Shown piece after piece: positions 34,632-44,328 of a DNA stretch of 64,000 nt. How positions within the stretch are numbered: the first letter of the stretch is position 1; every line of letters begins with the position of its first letter. Under the pieces are notes generated by a model, which worked only from the letters and a program-made list of their open reading frames with translations, was not told where the DNA came from and made no database searches. Made by a program: the position numbers and the translations under genes. Location: assembly GCA_903855995.1 (NCBI GenBank), contig CAIOAN010000011.1, positions 19,896 through 83,895 of the forward strand, written 5' to 3'. The DNA comes from an uncultured Opitutia bacterium (GTDB lineage: Bacteria > Verrucomicrobiota > Verrucomicrobiia > Opitutales > UBA953).

Positions 34632-35561
34632 TTACCGAACCTTACGGGGTTTCTTCGCGGTGGCGAGTTCGTCGTCGATCGACCACTCCGGCCAAGTCTC
34701 GCGGGTGTAGCGCTGCAGCTCGATGAGCGCACTGCGCACCAGCTCGGAGGGTTCGCCCTTCCACCTGAGGCCGACGCTGATGGGCTTGAAACCATCGAGC
34801 GGCAAGGCCCGCACTTCCGGATGATCGGCGCCGGTGCCTGGCGCGAGGTTCACCCCGTAACCTTCACCGGCGGCGACATAACTGGTGACGAGCTCCATCG
34901 AAGTGGCCTCGATGGATTGATTCCATGTGGCTCCCAGGCGCTTCATGTCCCGCTGAAAACTGCGCATGACGCTGGTCGCCTGAGGCAGGCCGATCAGTGG
35001 CACGGCGACCTTCTTCTGCTTCCAAAGTTCCGCCGCGGTCTTGATGGGCGACTTGCGTGGGACAATCAAAACAAGCGGCACGCGCGTCAGGCGGAGCTGG
35101 CGAAACTTCGCGCTCGGGCGCTCATCGATGGGTACCACGGCGATATCAATGACCCCATCGGCCAGCCAGGTTTCAAACTGGGTCTGATAGCCTGAGCGCA
35201 TGCTCAGCTGCAGGTTCGGAAATTGCGCGCGCAGGCGCCGGGTGACCGTGGGAATATGATGCAGGAGCAGCAAGCCCGAGGCCCCGAGACGGAGTTCTGG
35301 CCGTTCTTCGCCGCGCAGTTTATCCGCGACACCAGGCAAGCCAGCGAAGAACGGCTCGATATGGGCGAAGAGCTTCTTGCCAGCCGTGGTGAGCCGGAAA
35401 GGGGTGCGTTCGAAAAGCCGGACGCCGGCCTGATCTTCCAGCGCGGCCATCTGGCCGCTCACGGCCGGCTGCTGGATACCGTAGGGGATGTGGCGGACCG
35501 CCGCGCTGATTCCGCCGTGCTTGGCGACATAGTAGAACAGCTCGAGGTGATGGACGTTCAT
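34632..35561 (-). CDS. LysR family transcriptional regulator
   Basis: A 309-residue regulator with an N-terminal winged helix-turn-helix (about residues 3-62, MNVHHLELFYYVAKHGGISAA..QPAVSGQMAALEDQ) and a periplasmic-binding-protein-like effector domain (about 85-295). LysR proteins typically control a divergent neighbour in response to a small ligand. The divergent gene here is the lipid desaturase at 35700, starting 138 bp away, so it is the natural target candidate. The ATG at 35561 begins the DNA-binding domain; the frame extends upstream without homology. The C-terminal tail is Lys/Arg-rich. Confidence 0.92.
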   Translation of the reverse strand: MNVHHLELFYYVAKHGGISAAVRHIPYGIQQPAVSGQMAALEDQAGVRLFERTPFRLTTAGKKLFAHIEPFFAGLPGVADKLRGEERPELRLGASGLLLLHHIPTVTRRLRAQFPNLQLSMRSGYQTQFETWLADGVIDIAVVPIDERPSAKFRQLRLTRVPLVLIVPRKSPIKTAAELWKQKKVAVPLIGLPQATSVMRSFQRDMKRLGATWNQSIEATSMELVTSYVAAGEGYGVNLAPGTGADHPEVRALPLDGFKPISVGLRWKGEPSELVRSALIELQRYTRETWPEWSIDDELATAKKPRKVR

Positions 35562-35699
35562 CGGGGTGGAACCATCTTCCGCCGCCCGCCCCTCGAAGCA
35601 ACGCCCTTCGGGTCCGGCTATCAGATTAATCAATGCCCCCATCAGGTTTATCGATTAACGCCCCACGGCGGACCGGCGGTATAATATTAGCCTTAAAAA

Positions 35700-36404
35700 A
35701 TGAGCTCGCTCCTCCTCGTCAGCGCCCAGGCCCTCGGCGTCGTCGCGCTCGCCGACTTCATCTCCGGCCTCGTCCATTGGCTGGAAGATGCGTACGGCAC
35801 CGAAACCACTCCGGTGGTGGGAACCCTCATGATTCGCCCGAACATTATCCACCACCATTACCCTCGGTATTTCACGAAGCTCAACTGGTGGCAAAGCTCC
35901 TGGGATCTCCTGCTCCTCGGCGCCCTGATCATCGGAGTCGCCGCCTGGACCGGCGTGCTCACCTGGCATGTCTGGCTATTCGTCGCCATCTGCGTCAACG
36001 CCAACCAAATCCATAAATGGTCGCACCAGACGCGGGCCGAGAACGGCCGCCTCGTCTCGTTCCTCCAGGACATCCATCTCCTCCTGACCCCGCGGCAACA
36101 TGCTCTGCACCACACGGACCCCAAGAACACCTACTATTGCCCGGTCACCAACCTGCTAAATCCGGTTCTGGAGTTCATCGGCTTCTGGCCGAAGCTCGAA
36201 GCCGTCATCGAAGCGCTCACCGGCGCCACCCACCGGAAGGACGCCTCCAACCGCGGCGAAGGCCCGGCGCCCGCCTGGGTCGCCGAGCTCCGCCGCCCCT
36301 CGGCCGCCCATGCGCATGACCTCGGCTCCGCCCGCCGCCCCGCAGCCCACGCCGTTATTGAGATGGAGAGCGAACTAGAAGGCCTACCGCTAGGCGGATC
36401 GTAA
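35700..36404 (+). CDS. TMEM189/CarF-type lipid desaturase (plasmanylethanolamine desaturase family)
   Basis: A 234-residue membrane protein of the TMEM189/CarF family (lipid desaturase domain). Family members make the vinyl-ether bond of plasmalogens from alkyl-ether lipids using a di-iron centre and oxygen. His-rich motifs typical of the family are visible: NIIHHHYPRYF (about residues 44-54), NQIHKWSHQ (about 102-110) and RQHALHHTDPKNTYYC (about 131-146). Hydrophobic segments lie at about 3-22 and 65-98. The LysR gene diverges from it. Activity on an ether lipid is inferred from the family. No ether-lipid synthesis gene is visible nearby. Confidence 0.87.
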   Translation: MSSLLLVSAQALGVVALADFISGLVHWLEDAYGTETTPVVGTLMIRPNIIHHHYPRYFTKLNWWQSSWDLLLLGALIIGVAAWTGVLTWHVWLFVAICVNANQIHKWSHQTRAENGRLVSFLQDIHLLLTPRQHALHHTDPKNTYYCPVTNLLNPVLEFIGFWPKLEAVIEALTGATHRKDASNRGEGPAPAWVAELRRPSAAHAHDLGSARRPAAHAVIEMESELEGLPLGGS

Positions 36405-36406
36405 TC

Positions 36407-39400
36407 TTACTTCGCCAACGGGACCTGGGAATTGCCCATGAGGTAGGCAAGGAGGTCGCGCTGCTGCTCAGGCGTGAAGGCCTGCAGGAGTCCTTCCGGC
36501 ATGAGCGAGATGGGCAATGTCTGGCGCGATTTAATGTCCTGCTTGTCGATGACGGTCTCTTGCCCGATCGCTCGCAGGGTGAGCGTCTGCTCGGTCTGCG
36601 CACCGACGATGCCGCTGAGGACGCGACCGTCCTTGAGCGTGAGGGTATTCAGATAATACGCAGCATCCACGACGGCGCTGGGGTCGACGATATTCTCGAA
36701 AAGATAATTAAGATCATGACGGCCACTCCCGGTGAGGTCCGGCCCAAGCGCACCGCCTTCGCCGTAAAGTTTGTGACACTGTCCGCACACACCGGCGAAG
36801 ATCGCCCGGCCCTTGCCCTGGTCGGCCTTGGCGAGTGATTCAGGCGTATGCCGCGCCTTGAGTTCGACGACGAGCTTGAGTTTGTCCGCGGAAGTCTCGC
36901 GGGCTTCGCCCCAGACTTTGGCCAGCTGAGCGGTGAGTTTCTCATTGTTGAACGCCCGAATCTGCCGCGCGGCCGCCGGCCCGAGGTTGTCCTTCGCGAT
37001 CTTGCCCGAGGCGATGGCAGACAATAGTTCGTTGGCGAACTTCGCACGCGAAACCAAGGCCATGATGACCTGCGGGCGCTCATGCGGATAGAGCTGCGGA
37101 TAACGGGCGATAATCTTTTTCGCCACCGCCGCATCGTCAAACTGCGTCAGGCCTTGGACGGCTTCGAGACTGAGCCCGCGCGTGTTCAAGAGTTTTTCGC
37201 AGTCCGCCCGGAGGTTCTTGTCCTTGGCTTCGATCAGCGAGAGCAGTGCGACGCTCCGCTGTTCCATCAGGGCGTTCTCATCCAGGGCGACCTTACGGAT
37301 ATCCGCAAGGGCTTGGCCGTCGCCGAAGATGACGTTGAGCTGCCGCACCAAGACGGCCGTATCAGCGGCGGGGGCGGGAATGGCGGCAACGAAGCGATCC
37401 CAGGCCGCGGGCTTGGTCGCCTTACGGAGTCCCTTCAAGGCCTCAGCCATGCCGGCGACCACGGATGACTGTCCTTCCGGCATCTGGGAAAAGCCTTCGA
37501 TCAGGGCATTCAAGGCGGTGGGCGACTTCACGGAAGCTTCGGCGATGCGGCGAGAGATGAGCTTCGTGACGAGCGGGACGCGGCAGACGTGTGCGCAATT
37601 CACGAGTTCATCCAGCGGAAGCTCGCGGATGCCCGTCCAGACGAGCAACGGGAGATTATGGTCGGTGACGTCTTGGTCGTAACGCAGCAGGTGCTGGGCC
37701 ACGAGCGTGCGGACCGCTGGAGTGAGGAGCGGCAAGGCTTCGGCGAGCGCGAGACGCGCACGCTGGCCGTGTGGCTCGCTGGCGAGCTTGAGGAGCGCGG
37801 CTTCCTGTAGGTCGCAGGTCGCAATCATGCCATCGGCGAACTTGGCTAAGATGTTGTTCCGTTCCACGAGCGGATCGGTGAGCTCGCGTTCGATAAGGCG
37901 GGCGAGGACGTCGATGCGCTTTTCGGCGAGGATGGCCGCTGGCGCGTAATGCTTGGCGTGCTCAGCGGCGAAAGGCTTGTCGGCCGACTTTACGGTGCGC
38001 ATCGCCTGCAGGGTCGAATGGGCGTTCAGCGCGAGGACGGAGTCCGCTTCGGACGCGAGCTTCTCCCAGGCGGCGGACGCGGACGAAAGGTCGACACCCT
38101 TCCAGGCGCGCTCACGAAGTTCCCAGCGCGCCATGCGCACGAGCCACTCGTTCTGGCTGCGCTGCAACTCGACGAGTTCTGCGGGAGTGGCCTTGGCGAA
38201 ATCGACCTTGGGCCGCTTAGCCTCTCCGTACGTAACCTTAAAAATACGCCCGGAGGTGCGGTGGATGCCGTCCTGGTCGTGACACTCACCGATATCGCTC
38301 CAATCGAGAATCGTCACACCGCCATCGGGGCCTTGGCTGATTTCAATACCGCGGAACCATTCGTCGTCGGACTTCAACATATCACCGACGTGTTTCATGA
38401 CCAGTGCGCTGCCGACCTTCTCAATGCGGTCGATATTAGTGCGGCGACCATGAAGGTTAAGGGTGAAAAGCTTGTCGCGATATTCCGCCGGCCAGTTATC
38501 ACCTTGGTAAATCATCATCCCCACGTGGGCGTGGCCCCCGCCGAAGCTATCGGCGCCGCCGCGGCCACCGTTGGCATCGTTCCATTTCTTGCCGCTATCC
38601 CAGTGATAATGGTCGGCTTGCTGATCGATGAGTTCGTAGACAAACGGATACGGATCCTCGCCGTGCATACGCTTGAAGTGGGCGCCGTGAATACCCTGCC
38701 AGCCATGACCGATGACCGTGTTGATGAAGAGCAGCTCGTGGTCCTTCGTCCAATCGGAGCCCCAGGGATTGGTCGTGCCGTGGCAATAGGGCTCGAAGAC
38801 TTTCGTCACCGGGTGGTAGCGCCAGAGACCACCAGCGGTGGGCTGGCGCTTTTCCTTCGGCACGCCGGGGACGTCGATCCACGAGGTGCTCGAGATACCG
38901 ACGCGCCCGTAGAGCCAACCGTCGGGGCCCCACTTGAGGCCGTTGGCGAAGGTGTGGCGGCTGGCTGCCGTGGTGCTGAAACCATCGAGCACGACCTGGG
39001 CCGGACCAGCGGGCTTGTCGCCGTCCATGGGGATGAAGAGAAGGTTCGGAGGGCACATCGCATACACGCCACCGAAGCCGCGCTCGATGCTGGTGAGCAT
39101 TTGCACGTCGTCCGTGAAGACCGTGCGCTTGTCGAAATGCCCCGTGTGCTGGGAGTCCTCGAGGATGATGATGCGGTCGCGGAGCTTCAGGTCGAAGCGC
39201 TCCTTGCCGTCGGAGTACGTGTAGTTCTCGGCGACCCAGAGGCGGCCGCGCTCGTCCCAGCAAAGGGCGATGGGCTGGCGCACATCTGGCTCGGCGGCGA
39301 ACAACGTGGCCTTAAAGCCCTCAGGCAGGTGGAGTTTAGAAAGCGCCTGCTGCGGGGTCAGCAACGGGATGGTTTCGACCTGATTATTGGTCGGCTCCGG

Positions 39401-39457
39401 GAAGGGCGCGGCGATGGCGGCAGCTCCGAGAAATAAGGCGAGACTACGGGCGGACAT
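36407..39457 (-). CDS. PVC-type heme-binding CxxCH protein / membrane-bound dehydrogenase
   Basis: A very large (1016-residue) secreted protein of the planctomycete/verrucomicrobial dehydrogenase-cytochrome type. It has a signal peptide (about 1-17), a beta-propeller dehydrogenase-like domain (about 35-410), a helical HEAT-like middle (about 430-860), and a C-terminal c-type cytochrome domain with CGQCH at 891-895 and the family segment GALGPDLTGSGRHD..IVDPSAVVD. Such proteins probably oxidise a sugar or alcohol outside the cytoplasm and pass electrons to a cytochrome. It is convergent with the desaturase gene, with a 2 bp gap. Confidence 0.92.
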   Translation of the reverse strand: MSARSLALFLGAAAIAAPFPEPTNNQVETIPLLTPQQALSKLHLPEGFKATLFAAEPDVRQPIALCWDERGRLWVAENYTYSDGKERFDLKLRDRIIILEDSQHTGHFDKRTVFTDDVQMLTSIERGFGGVYAMCPPNLLFIPMDGDKPAGPAQVVLDGFSTTAASRHTFANGLKWGPDGWLYGRVGISSTSWIDVPGVPKEKRQPTAGGLWRYHPVTKVFEPYCHGTTNPWGSDWTKDHELLFINTVIGHGWQGIHGAHFKRMHGEDPYPFVYELIDQQADHYHWDSGKKWNDANGGRGGADSFGGGHAHVGMMIYQGDNWPAEYRDKLFTLNLHGRRTNIDRIEKVGSALVMKHVGDMLKSDDEWFRGIEISQGPDGGVTILDWSDIGECHDQDGIHRTSGRIFKVTYGEAKRPKVDFAKATPAELVELQRSQNEWLVRMARWELRERAWKGVDLSSASAAWEKLASEADSVLALNAHSTLQAMRTVKSADKPFAAEHAKHYAPAAILAEKRIDVLARLIERELTDPLVERNNILAKFADGMIATCDLQEAALLKLASEPHGQRARLALAEALPLLTPAVRTLVAQHLLRYDQDVTDHNLPLLVWTGIRELPLDELVNCAHVCRVPLVTKLISRRIAEASVKSPTALNALIEGFSQMPEGQSSVVAGMAEALKGLRKATKPAAWDRFVAAIPAPAADTAVLVRQLNVIFGDGQALADIRKVALDENALMEQRSVALLSLIEAKDKNLRADCEKLLNTRGLSLEAVQGLTQFDDAAVAKKIIARYPQLYPHERPQVIMALVSRAKFANELLSAIASGKIAKDNLGPAAARQIRAFNNEKLTAQLAKVWGEARETSADKLKLVVELKARHTPESLAKADQGKGRAIFAGVCGQCHKLYGEGGALGPDLTGSGRHDLNYLFENIVDPSAVVDAAYYLNTLTLKDGRVLSGIVGAQTEQTLTLRAIGQETVIDKQDIKSRQTLPISLMPEGLLQAFTPEQQRDLLAYLMGNSQVPLAK

Positions 39458-39509
39458 GAGGGTCCGACCAGCCTGCGGGGCCGAGGTTCCGCATCAACCT
39501 AAGACCGTC

Positions 39510-40874
39510 TCAAAATCCTTTGGCAATCTGGCCGTAGACGTCGGTCGAGGCCATCTGTGATGGCAAAGCCGCGGAGACGGGCGCGATGAGCACGGGCCAG
39601 TCGAGCGAGTCTTCGGGGATGCGACCGTGCGAACCCTTCACCAGTGAGGCATCCTGCGAGATGACCTTCATCAAAGCCTTGAAGCCGAGCTTCTTCTTCA
39701 ACAGGAACCAGGCGACCGAGAGCATCGGAAAACGGATCTTAGGGTCGATGAATAGCTCGACGGGGTCGTACCCAGGCTTGCGGTGGATATCCACGGTGCG
39801 CGCGAAATCTGGATCACCGTCGCCCTCCTCCCACCAGTAATAGGAGAACCAGCTGTGGTCATCGGCGACGACGACGAAGTCGCCGCTGCGCACGTGCTTG
39901 ATGCCGGCCGCGGTCTGGCCTTCGGCGTCGAGCACCTGGGCGACGCCGGGCGTGGCAAGGAGGACCTTGCGGACTTGTTCGTGGACCGAGGGATCGAGGA
40001 CGACGACGTGTGCGACCTGGTGGTCAACAACGGCGAAGGCCTTAGAATTGAAGGTGTCGAGCGTGAGGCTGCCGGCCTCGGGCTTGAGCTCGAGCCAGTC
40101 GTGCTTGCGCAGTATCTTGTTCAGCGGCACAGCACGGTCGACGGCGGTGATGGCGTATTCGGAGACGATGAGGACTTCAACGCCGCGAGCTTCGAGGAAT
40201 TCGGCGAGGTCGCCAACGAGCTGATCGACGTCACGACGCGCGGTATCGCAGCGCGGGTCGGCCGGGCCGAAGCGCTGCAGGTCGTAGTCGAGATGCGGCA
40301 AGTAGACTAAATTAAGGTCCGGCTGCTCATGCTCCTCAATCCAGCGGGCCGAATCGGCAATCCATTGCGAGGCGGGCAAGCCGGCGCGGGGACCCCAGAA
40401 GGAATGAAACGGGAAATCGCCGAGCTCACGCTTGAGCAACTCCTTGAAGCGCTGCGGGTAGCTGGCGATGTCGAAGATCTTGCCGCCATCAGCCTTATAA
40501 ACCGGGCGCGGCGTGACGGAGATGTCGGCCGCAGTGCCCATGTTATACCACCAAAAAAGATTGGAGACCTTGAGCTTGGGATTCTTGGCGTGCAGTTCGT
40601 CCCAAACTTTCGGCGCACCGACGACGCGGTTCGACTGCTTCCAGAACTGCACCTCGCTCAGGGTGCGATCATACCAGCCGTTGCCGACGATGCCATGTTC
40701 GCTCGGCTGCTTGCCCGTGAGATAGTCGGACTGCGCGGTGCACGTCACCGCGGGGAACGCCGGGTGCACCTTGGCGACGGAGCCCTTCGTCGCACGCGCG
40801 GCGAGGCGTGGCATCACGCCGGAAGTCAGGTCGCGGACGGAAAGACCGACGACGTTCAGGACCGCGCGGCGCAT
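39510..40874 (-). CDS. eboF: EboF-like alkaline phosphatase family protein
   Basis: A 454-residue member of the type I phosphodiesterase/nucleotide pyrophosphatase (alkaline phosphatase) superfamily. The N-terminal segment HPAFPAVTCTAQSDYLTGKQPSEHGIVGNGWYD contains the nucleophile Thr44, and later metal-site residues are in YLPHLDYD, VSEYAI and VVADDHSW. No signal peptide is seen. It is the last gene of the leftward ebo-type cluster and overlaps the eboD-like gene by 19 bp. EboF proteins are the alkaline-phosphatase-like members of such clusters. The substrate is unknown. Confidence 0.85.
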   Translation of the reverse strand: MRRAVLNVVGLSVRDLTSGVMPRLAARATKGSVAKVHPAFPAVTCTAQSDYLTGKQPSEHGIVGNGWYDRTLSEVQFWKQSNRVVGAPKVWDELHAKNPKLKVSNLFWWYNMGTAADISVTPRPVYKADGGKIFDIASYPQRFKELLKRELGDFPFHSFWGPRAGLPASQWIADSARWIEEHEQPDLNLVYLPHLDYDLQRFGPADPRCDTARRDVDQLVGDLAEFLEARGVEVLIVSEYAITAVDRAVPLNKILRKHDWLELKPEAGSLTLDTFNSKAFAVVDHQVAHVVVLDPSVHEQVRKVLLATPGVAQVLDAEGQTAAGIKHVRSGDFVVVADDHSWFSYYWWEEGDGDPDFARTVDIHRKPGYDPVELFIDPKIRFPMLSVAWFLLKKKLGFKALMKVISQDASLVKGSHGRIPEDSLDWPVLIAPVSAALPSQMASTDVYGQIAKGF

Positions 40875-42007
40875 GTCTGCAAATCGCGCGCCCGAAGTTC
40901 GTCGGCAGCCTTACGGACGACGGCGGAAGCCATCTCGTGGACCTGGGTGGACTTACCGATGGCCGTCGGGAGAACCAGTGTGAGCTGGCCGCCGAGGTGT
41001 TCGCGAAATTCTTCGAGACCAGCGAGCATCGGCGCGCCCCCATCGAGATGCATCTCGGGGGCATAGATCCGGAAGCCCAAGGCGACGAGCAGGTTGAGCG
41101 AGCGTTCGGTCTCTTCCTTGCCGAAGAGTCCAAGCTCGCGGGCGCAGATTAAGTCGAGTGCCAGGCCGACGGCCACGGCCTCGCCGTGCGTCAGTCGATG
41201 ATTCGTCATCGATTCCAGCTTATGGGCCGCCCAATGGCCGAGATCGAGCGGACGGGCGCTGCCCAGTTCGAAGGGATCGCCGTTGCCGGCGATGTGGCGG
41301 GCATGCAGCTCGGCCGAGCGGCGCACCGCACGACCAATCGCGGGAATATTGCCATCGGCGAGCAGGCCAGACTCTTTCTCGAGATTGGCGAAGAAGACCG
41401 GATCCTTGAGGAGCGAAACCTTCACGGCTTCGACGAGTCCGTCGCGCAGGCCGCGGGCATCGAGCGAGGCAAGGAGCGCGAGGTCGTTGACCACGGCCGC
41501 GGGCACAACGAACGCGCCCGTGAAATTCTTCTTACCAAAAGTATTGATGCCGTTCTTCACGCCGACGCCGGCATCACCCTGACCGAGCGTCGTGGTGGGC
41601 ATGCGGACGAGACGCACGCCACGGTGGGCGGTCGCGGCCGCGAAGCCGACGGCGTCCAGAAATGCGCCGCCGCCGATGGCGAGGACGTAGGAATGGCGGC
41701 AGATCTTGTCGGCCTCGATCGCAGCGAGGGCGGCCTTGACGACGGCGGAATCCTTCTTCGCGGCTTCGCCTCCGGTAAGCACGAGCGGCTGACGGGTGAA
41801 GTTCACGCCCATAGCCTTGCCGTAGGCGGCGATTTCGGCGACGAAGCCCGGACGAGAGTTCGCCAGGCCAGAATCGACGATGGGGATGACCTTGGCACCC
41901 GCGAACAGGTCGGCCAAGACACGGTTACCCGCAGCGAACGCCCCTTCCGTAAAGAAGATGCGGTGGCGGTAGGTTACCGCGAATTCGAGGTCAAGGGAGT
42001 CGTCCAT
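40856..42007 (-). CDS. eboD: EboD-like 3-dehydroquinate synthase family protein
   Basis: A 383-residue AroB-like protein. The NAD-binding segment (AIGGGAFLDAVGFAAATAHRG, with the preceding hinge) and the metal-ligand regions (LRDGLVEAVKVSLLKD; NHRLTHGEAVAVGLALD) are present, so an active cyclase-like enzyme is likely. In ebo clusters EboD is a divergent relative of 3-dehydroquinate synthase, not the shikimate-pathway enzyme. The ATG at 42007 fits the family start. It lies 103 bp after the eboC-like gene and overlaps the eboF-like gene by 19 bp. Confidence 0.88.
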   Translation of the reverse strand: MDDSLDLEFAVTYRHRIFFTEGAFAAGNRVLADLFAGAKVIPIVDSGLANSRPGFVAEIAAYGKAMGVNFTRQPLVLTGGEAAKKDSAVVKAALAAIEADKICRHSYVLAIGGGAFLDAVGFAAATAHRGVRLVRMPTTTLGQGDAGVGVKNGINTFGKKNFTGAFVVPAAVVNDLALLASLDARGLRDGLVEAVKVSLLKDPVFFANLEKESGLLADGNIPAIGRAVRRSAELHARHIAGNGDPFELGSARPLDLGHWAAHKLESMTNHRLTHGEAVAVGLALDLICARELGLFGKEETERSLNLLVALGFRIYAPEMHLDGGAPMLAGLEEFREHLGGQLTLVLPTAIGKSTQVHEMASAVVRKAADELRARDLQTCAARS

Positions 42008-42110
42008 AGCCCTGGGGGAGGGTTTATCAGAAGGATTTAGACCGCCTAGGACAAGCCCAGTTCCGATAAATAGACCGCCCGAGGCCCTCAATTTCCGCCC
42101 ATTGCCGCAA

Positions 42111-43148
42111 CTAAGTCGTCGGAATCCAGCGACGGAAGAGCAGCGTCAATCCGAAGCACCCCAGCGGGAGCCACCAGAAAAGCCCCGAGGAACGGGTCAC
42201 GCCAAGGTAAGCGTTCTGGAGCGTGCTTTCGGAGCCGTACATCTGCGCGGTATAAAAAAGAAAAAGACTGTTGGCGGCTAAATCGAGCAAAGGGAAGGAG
42301 GCGAGCCGATCAGACACCCGAGCGCCGACCCCAGCGGGGAGCGGGTGCTTCCGGTTGGAGCGATAAATCCAAAGCCAATAAAGGGCGCAGCCGAAGAGTG
42401 TCAGGCGGAGGGAGGGCTGGGCGCCCAAGGAGGATGCCGCGATCAACAACGGCAGCGGCACCAAGTATAAAAGGAACTCAGCCCAGCGCGGCGGCTGGCC
42501 GTTGCCGGACTCATGACGGGCGACGAGGGTAATCGAAAAAGTCAGCAACCAGAGCACGAGCGGGTGGGCGATCAGCGCAAACAGCCGAGCCGTATGCCAA
42601 GCCTGGTCAGCATCAGCGAGCGCACAAAATCCGATGGCTGGGAGCAGTGCCCGGCACAGCCCCATGACCGCGGGTGCCCAGGCCACCTGCTTGTGCCAGC
42701 GATTATAAACAAGGACGCTGATCGTGAGCGCGAACGCCAGCTTCACGAGGAGCGCACGATGAGCCGCGAGAACATGACTGCCCGCGGCGAGCGCATCACG
42801 ACCATCGGTATAACAGGAACGCACCGTGATGAGGAAACCCAGGAGCAGGCCGAGCCCGCCGACGACGTAGGCCGTCCGGAGGGAAATCAGGCCGGAGGGA
42901 ATCGGTCGAGACGGGCGATGCTCCGCATCCCACTTCGCATCAAACGCGTCGTTGAGAATCATCCCACCCACATAGGTCAGCGAAACGCCCAGCCACAGGC
43001 CGAATAACGACAGGGTGGCGAGGATGATCCCAGGGATGTGCTGCGCGAAGACAAAGGCGAGCAACCAGCCGACAAAGAGATTCGACCACACCGTCGGCAG
43101 ATTGGAACCGCGGGAAAGAATGAGCCAGGCGCGGAGTTTCGCGGTCAT
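42111..43148 (-). CDS. eboC: EboC-like UbiA family prenyltransferase
   Basis: A 345-residue integral membrane protein of the UbiA prenyltransferase superfamily with about eight or nine transmembrane helices. The diphosphate/Mg-binding motif NDAFDAKWD (residues 66-74) and the following RPSRPIPSG are clear. UbiA proteins attach prenyl or similar chains to aromatic or other acceptors in the membrane. EboC is the UbiA-like member of ebo clusters. The ATG at 43148 lies 2 bp after the eboE-like stop codon; upstream in-frame sequence is not membrane-like. Confidence 0.88.
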   Translation of the reverse strand: MTAKLRAWLILSRGSNLPTVWSNLFVGWLLAFVFAQHIPGIILATLSLFGLWLGVSLTYVGGMILNDAFDAKWDAEHRPSRPIPSGLISLRTAYVVGGLGLLLGFLITVRSCYTDGRDALAAGSHVLAAHRALLVKLAFALTISVLVYNRWHKQVAWAPAVMGLCRALLPAIGFCALADADQAWHTARLFALIAHPLVLWLLTFSITLVARHESGNGQPPRWAEFLLYLVPLPLLIAASSLGAQPSLRLTLFGCALYWLWIYRSNRKHPLPAGVGARVSDRLASFPLLDLAANSLFLFYTAQMYGSESTLQNAYLGVTRSSGLFWWLPLGCFGLTLLFRRWIPTT

Positions 43149-43150
43149 GA

Positions 43151-44323
43151 TCAGAGCGGCCGCACGCCGCGCTGCGCGAGCTCGGCGAGCGTCCAGCGGT
43201 ATTCCTCGGCGATCATGTCGGCGACGTCGGCAGCACGATGTTCGGGCGGGAGGACTTCCCAAGTATACGTTTCGATTTCCAGTTCGCGGCAGGCGCCGGG
43301 AGTTTTCGCGATGACATCGAGGGCGGCCTTGAGATGATCGTTGGTCGTGGAGAGCTCGTCCGACAAGTGATCGGCGTTCACCGGTACGTGGAAGTGGACG
43401 CGCAGTTCCTCGAGCGTGTGGAGCTGATCCATCGAAGCCATCGCGAGCGGGATGTCCTTGAAGCGCACAATGGAGCCGTCCTTGGCGCGGCCCATGGTCT
43501 GGTGCAGGTAGGTGGGCTCGTGCATCTTCGCGAGGCGCGCGAGGGCGACCTCGGTGGGCTTTAACTTCAGCGCGGAGCTGAGGTGGAACTTGAGCACGGG
43601 CGCACCACCGGCATTGAGGCGCGCGATGGCCTCATGGGCTTCTTCGTATTGTAGGGCGAAGTGACAGGTATCGTAGGCGATACCGAGGTGCGCGTCGACG
43701 AGGCCGCGGGCGGGCTCTTTGGCGCGCAGTTGTTCAAACAGACGGAGTGCTTCGGGCGTGTTCTCGGCGTGGCCGATCGGCTCTGGCTCCAAGGCCAGGC
43801 GGAGATGCGTACCCGTGCGATCGCGTAGGCGGGCGAGGTGTTCGGCGCACGCGAGCAGATTGCGGCGCATGACCTTGAGCTCGTCCGCATTGCGGCCGAA
43901 ACCCTTGAACGAACCCGGCAGCGTGCTGACGGTGCCGACCTTATCCGGCGGGCCAAACGCGGCGAGGAGGTCGAAGAGGCGGTTGGTGTATTCAAGGCGC
44001 GGGGCCTCGCACCAATCCGGGGCAAAAACATTATCCTTCACGGCCTGGCCGTGGAACGGGCCGAACGGGAAACCATTGATGCCGGCGACGACGCAGTTCT
44101 CTTTATCGAGCCAGGCGCGGAAAGCCGCGAGCGTGGCAGGCACGGCGAGTTCCTTCGCGGCGAGGTCACCGAGGCGCAGGCCGAGCACATAGGTCTTCCC
44201 GGGGCAGACGCGGTCGCGCACGCGCAGCGCGTGGTCGCGCAATCCAGCGAACGTCTCCACCCACCCTTCGCCGCGGTGGACGTTGGTGCAATAGGCGAGG
44301 GTAAGTCCAGACGTGAGCTTCAC
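43151..44323 (-). CDS. eboE: EboE-like TIM-barrel protein
   Basis: A 390-residue xylose-isomerase-like TIM-barrel protein. The opening MKLTSGLTLAYCTNVHRGEGW matches the EboE start, and later conserved segments include GINGFPFGPFHG, VSTLPGSFKG, LRLALEPEPIGHAENT, LGIAYDTCHFALQYEE and LEIETYTWEVLP. EboE has been described as a metabolite-traffic protein in ebo clusters; the reaction is unknown. Translation starts at GTG (44323). It lies 5 bp after the eboB-like gene and 2 bp before the eboC-like gene. Confidence 0.88.
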   Translation of the reverse strand: MKLTSGLTLAYCTNVHRGEGWVETFAGLRDHALRVRDRVCPGKTYVLGLRLGDLAAKELAVPATLAAFRAWLDKENCVVAGINGFPFGPFHGQAVKDNVFAPDWCEAPRLEYTNRLFDLLAAFGPPDKVGTVSTLPGSFKGFGRNADELKVMRRNLLACAEHLARLRDRTGTHLRLALEPEPIGHAENTPEALRLFEQLRAKEPARGLVDAHLGIAYDTCHFALQYEEAHEAIARLNAGGAPVLKFHLSSALKLKPTEVALARLAKMHEPTYLHQTMGRAKDGSIVRFKDIPLAMASMDQLHTLEELRVHFHVPVNADHLSDELSTTNDHLKAALDVIAKTPGACRELEIETYTWEVLPPEHRAADVADMIAEEYRWTLAELAQRGVRPL

Positions 44324-44328
44324 GCGGG

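Noticed and set aside
37949..39436. Long open frame (about 495 codons) on the + strand opposite the cytochrome/dehydrogenase gene
   Set aside because: Antisense to a recognised gene, with the Arg/Gly/Val-rich composition typical of shadow frames.
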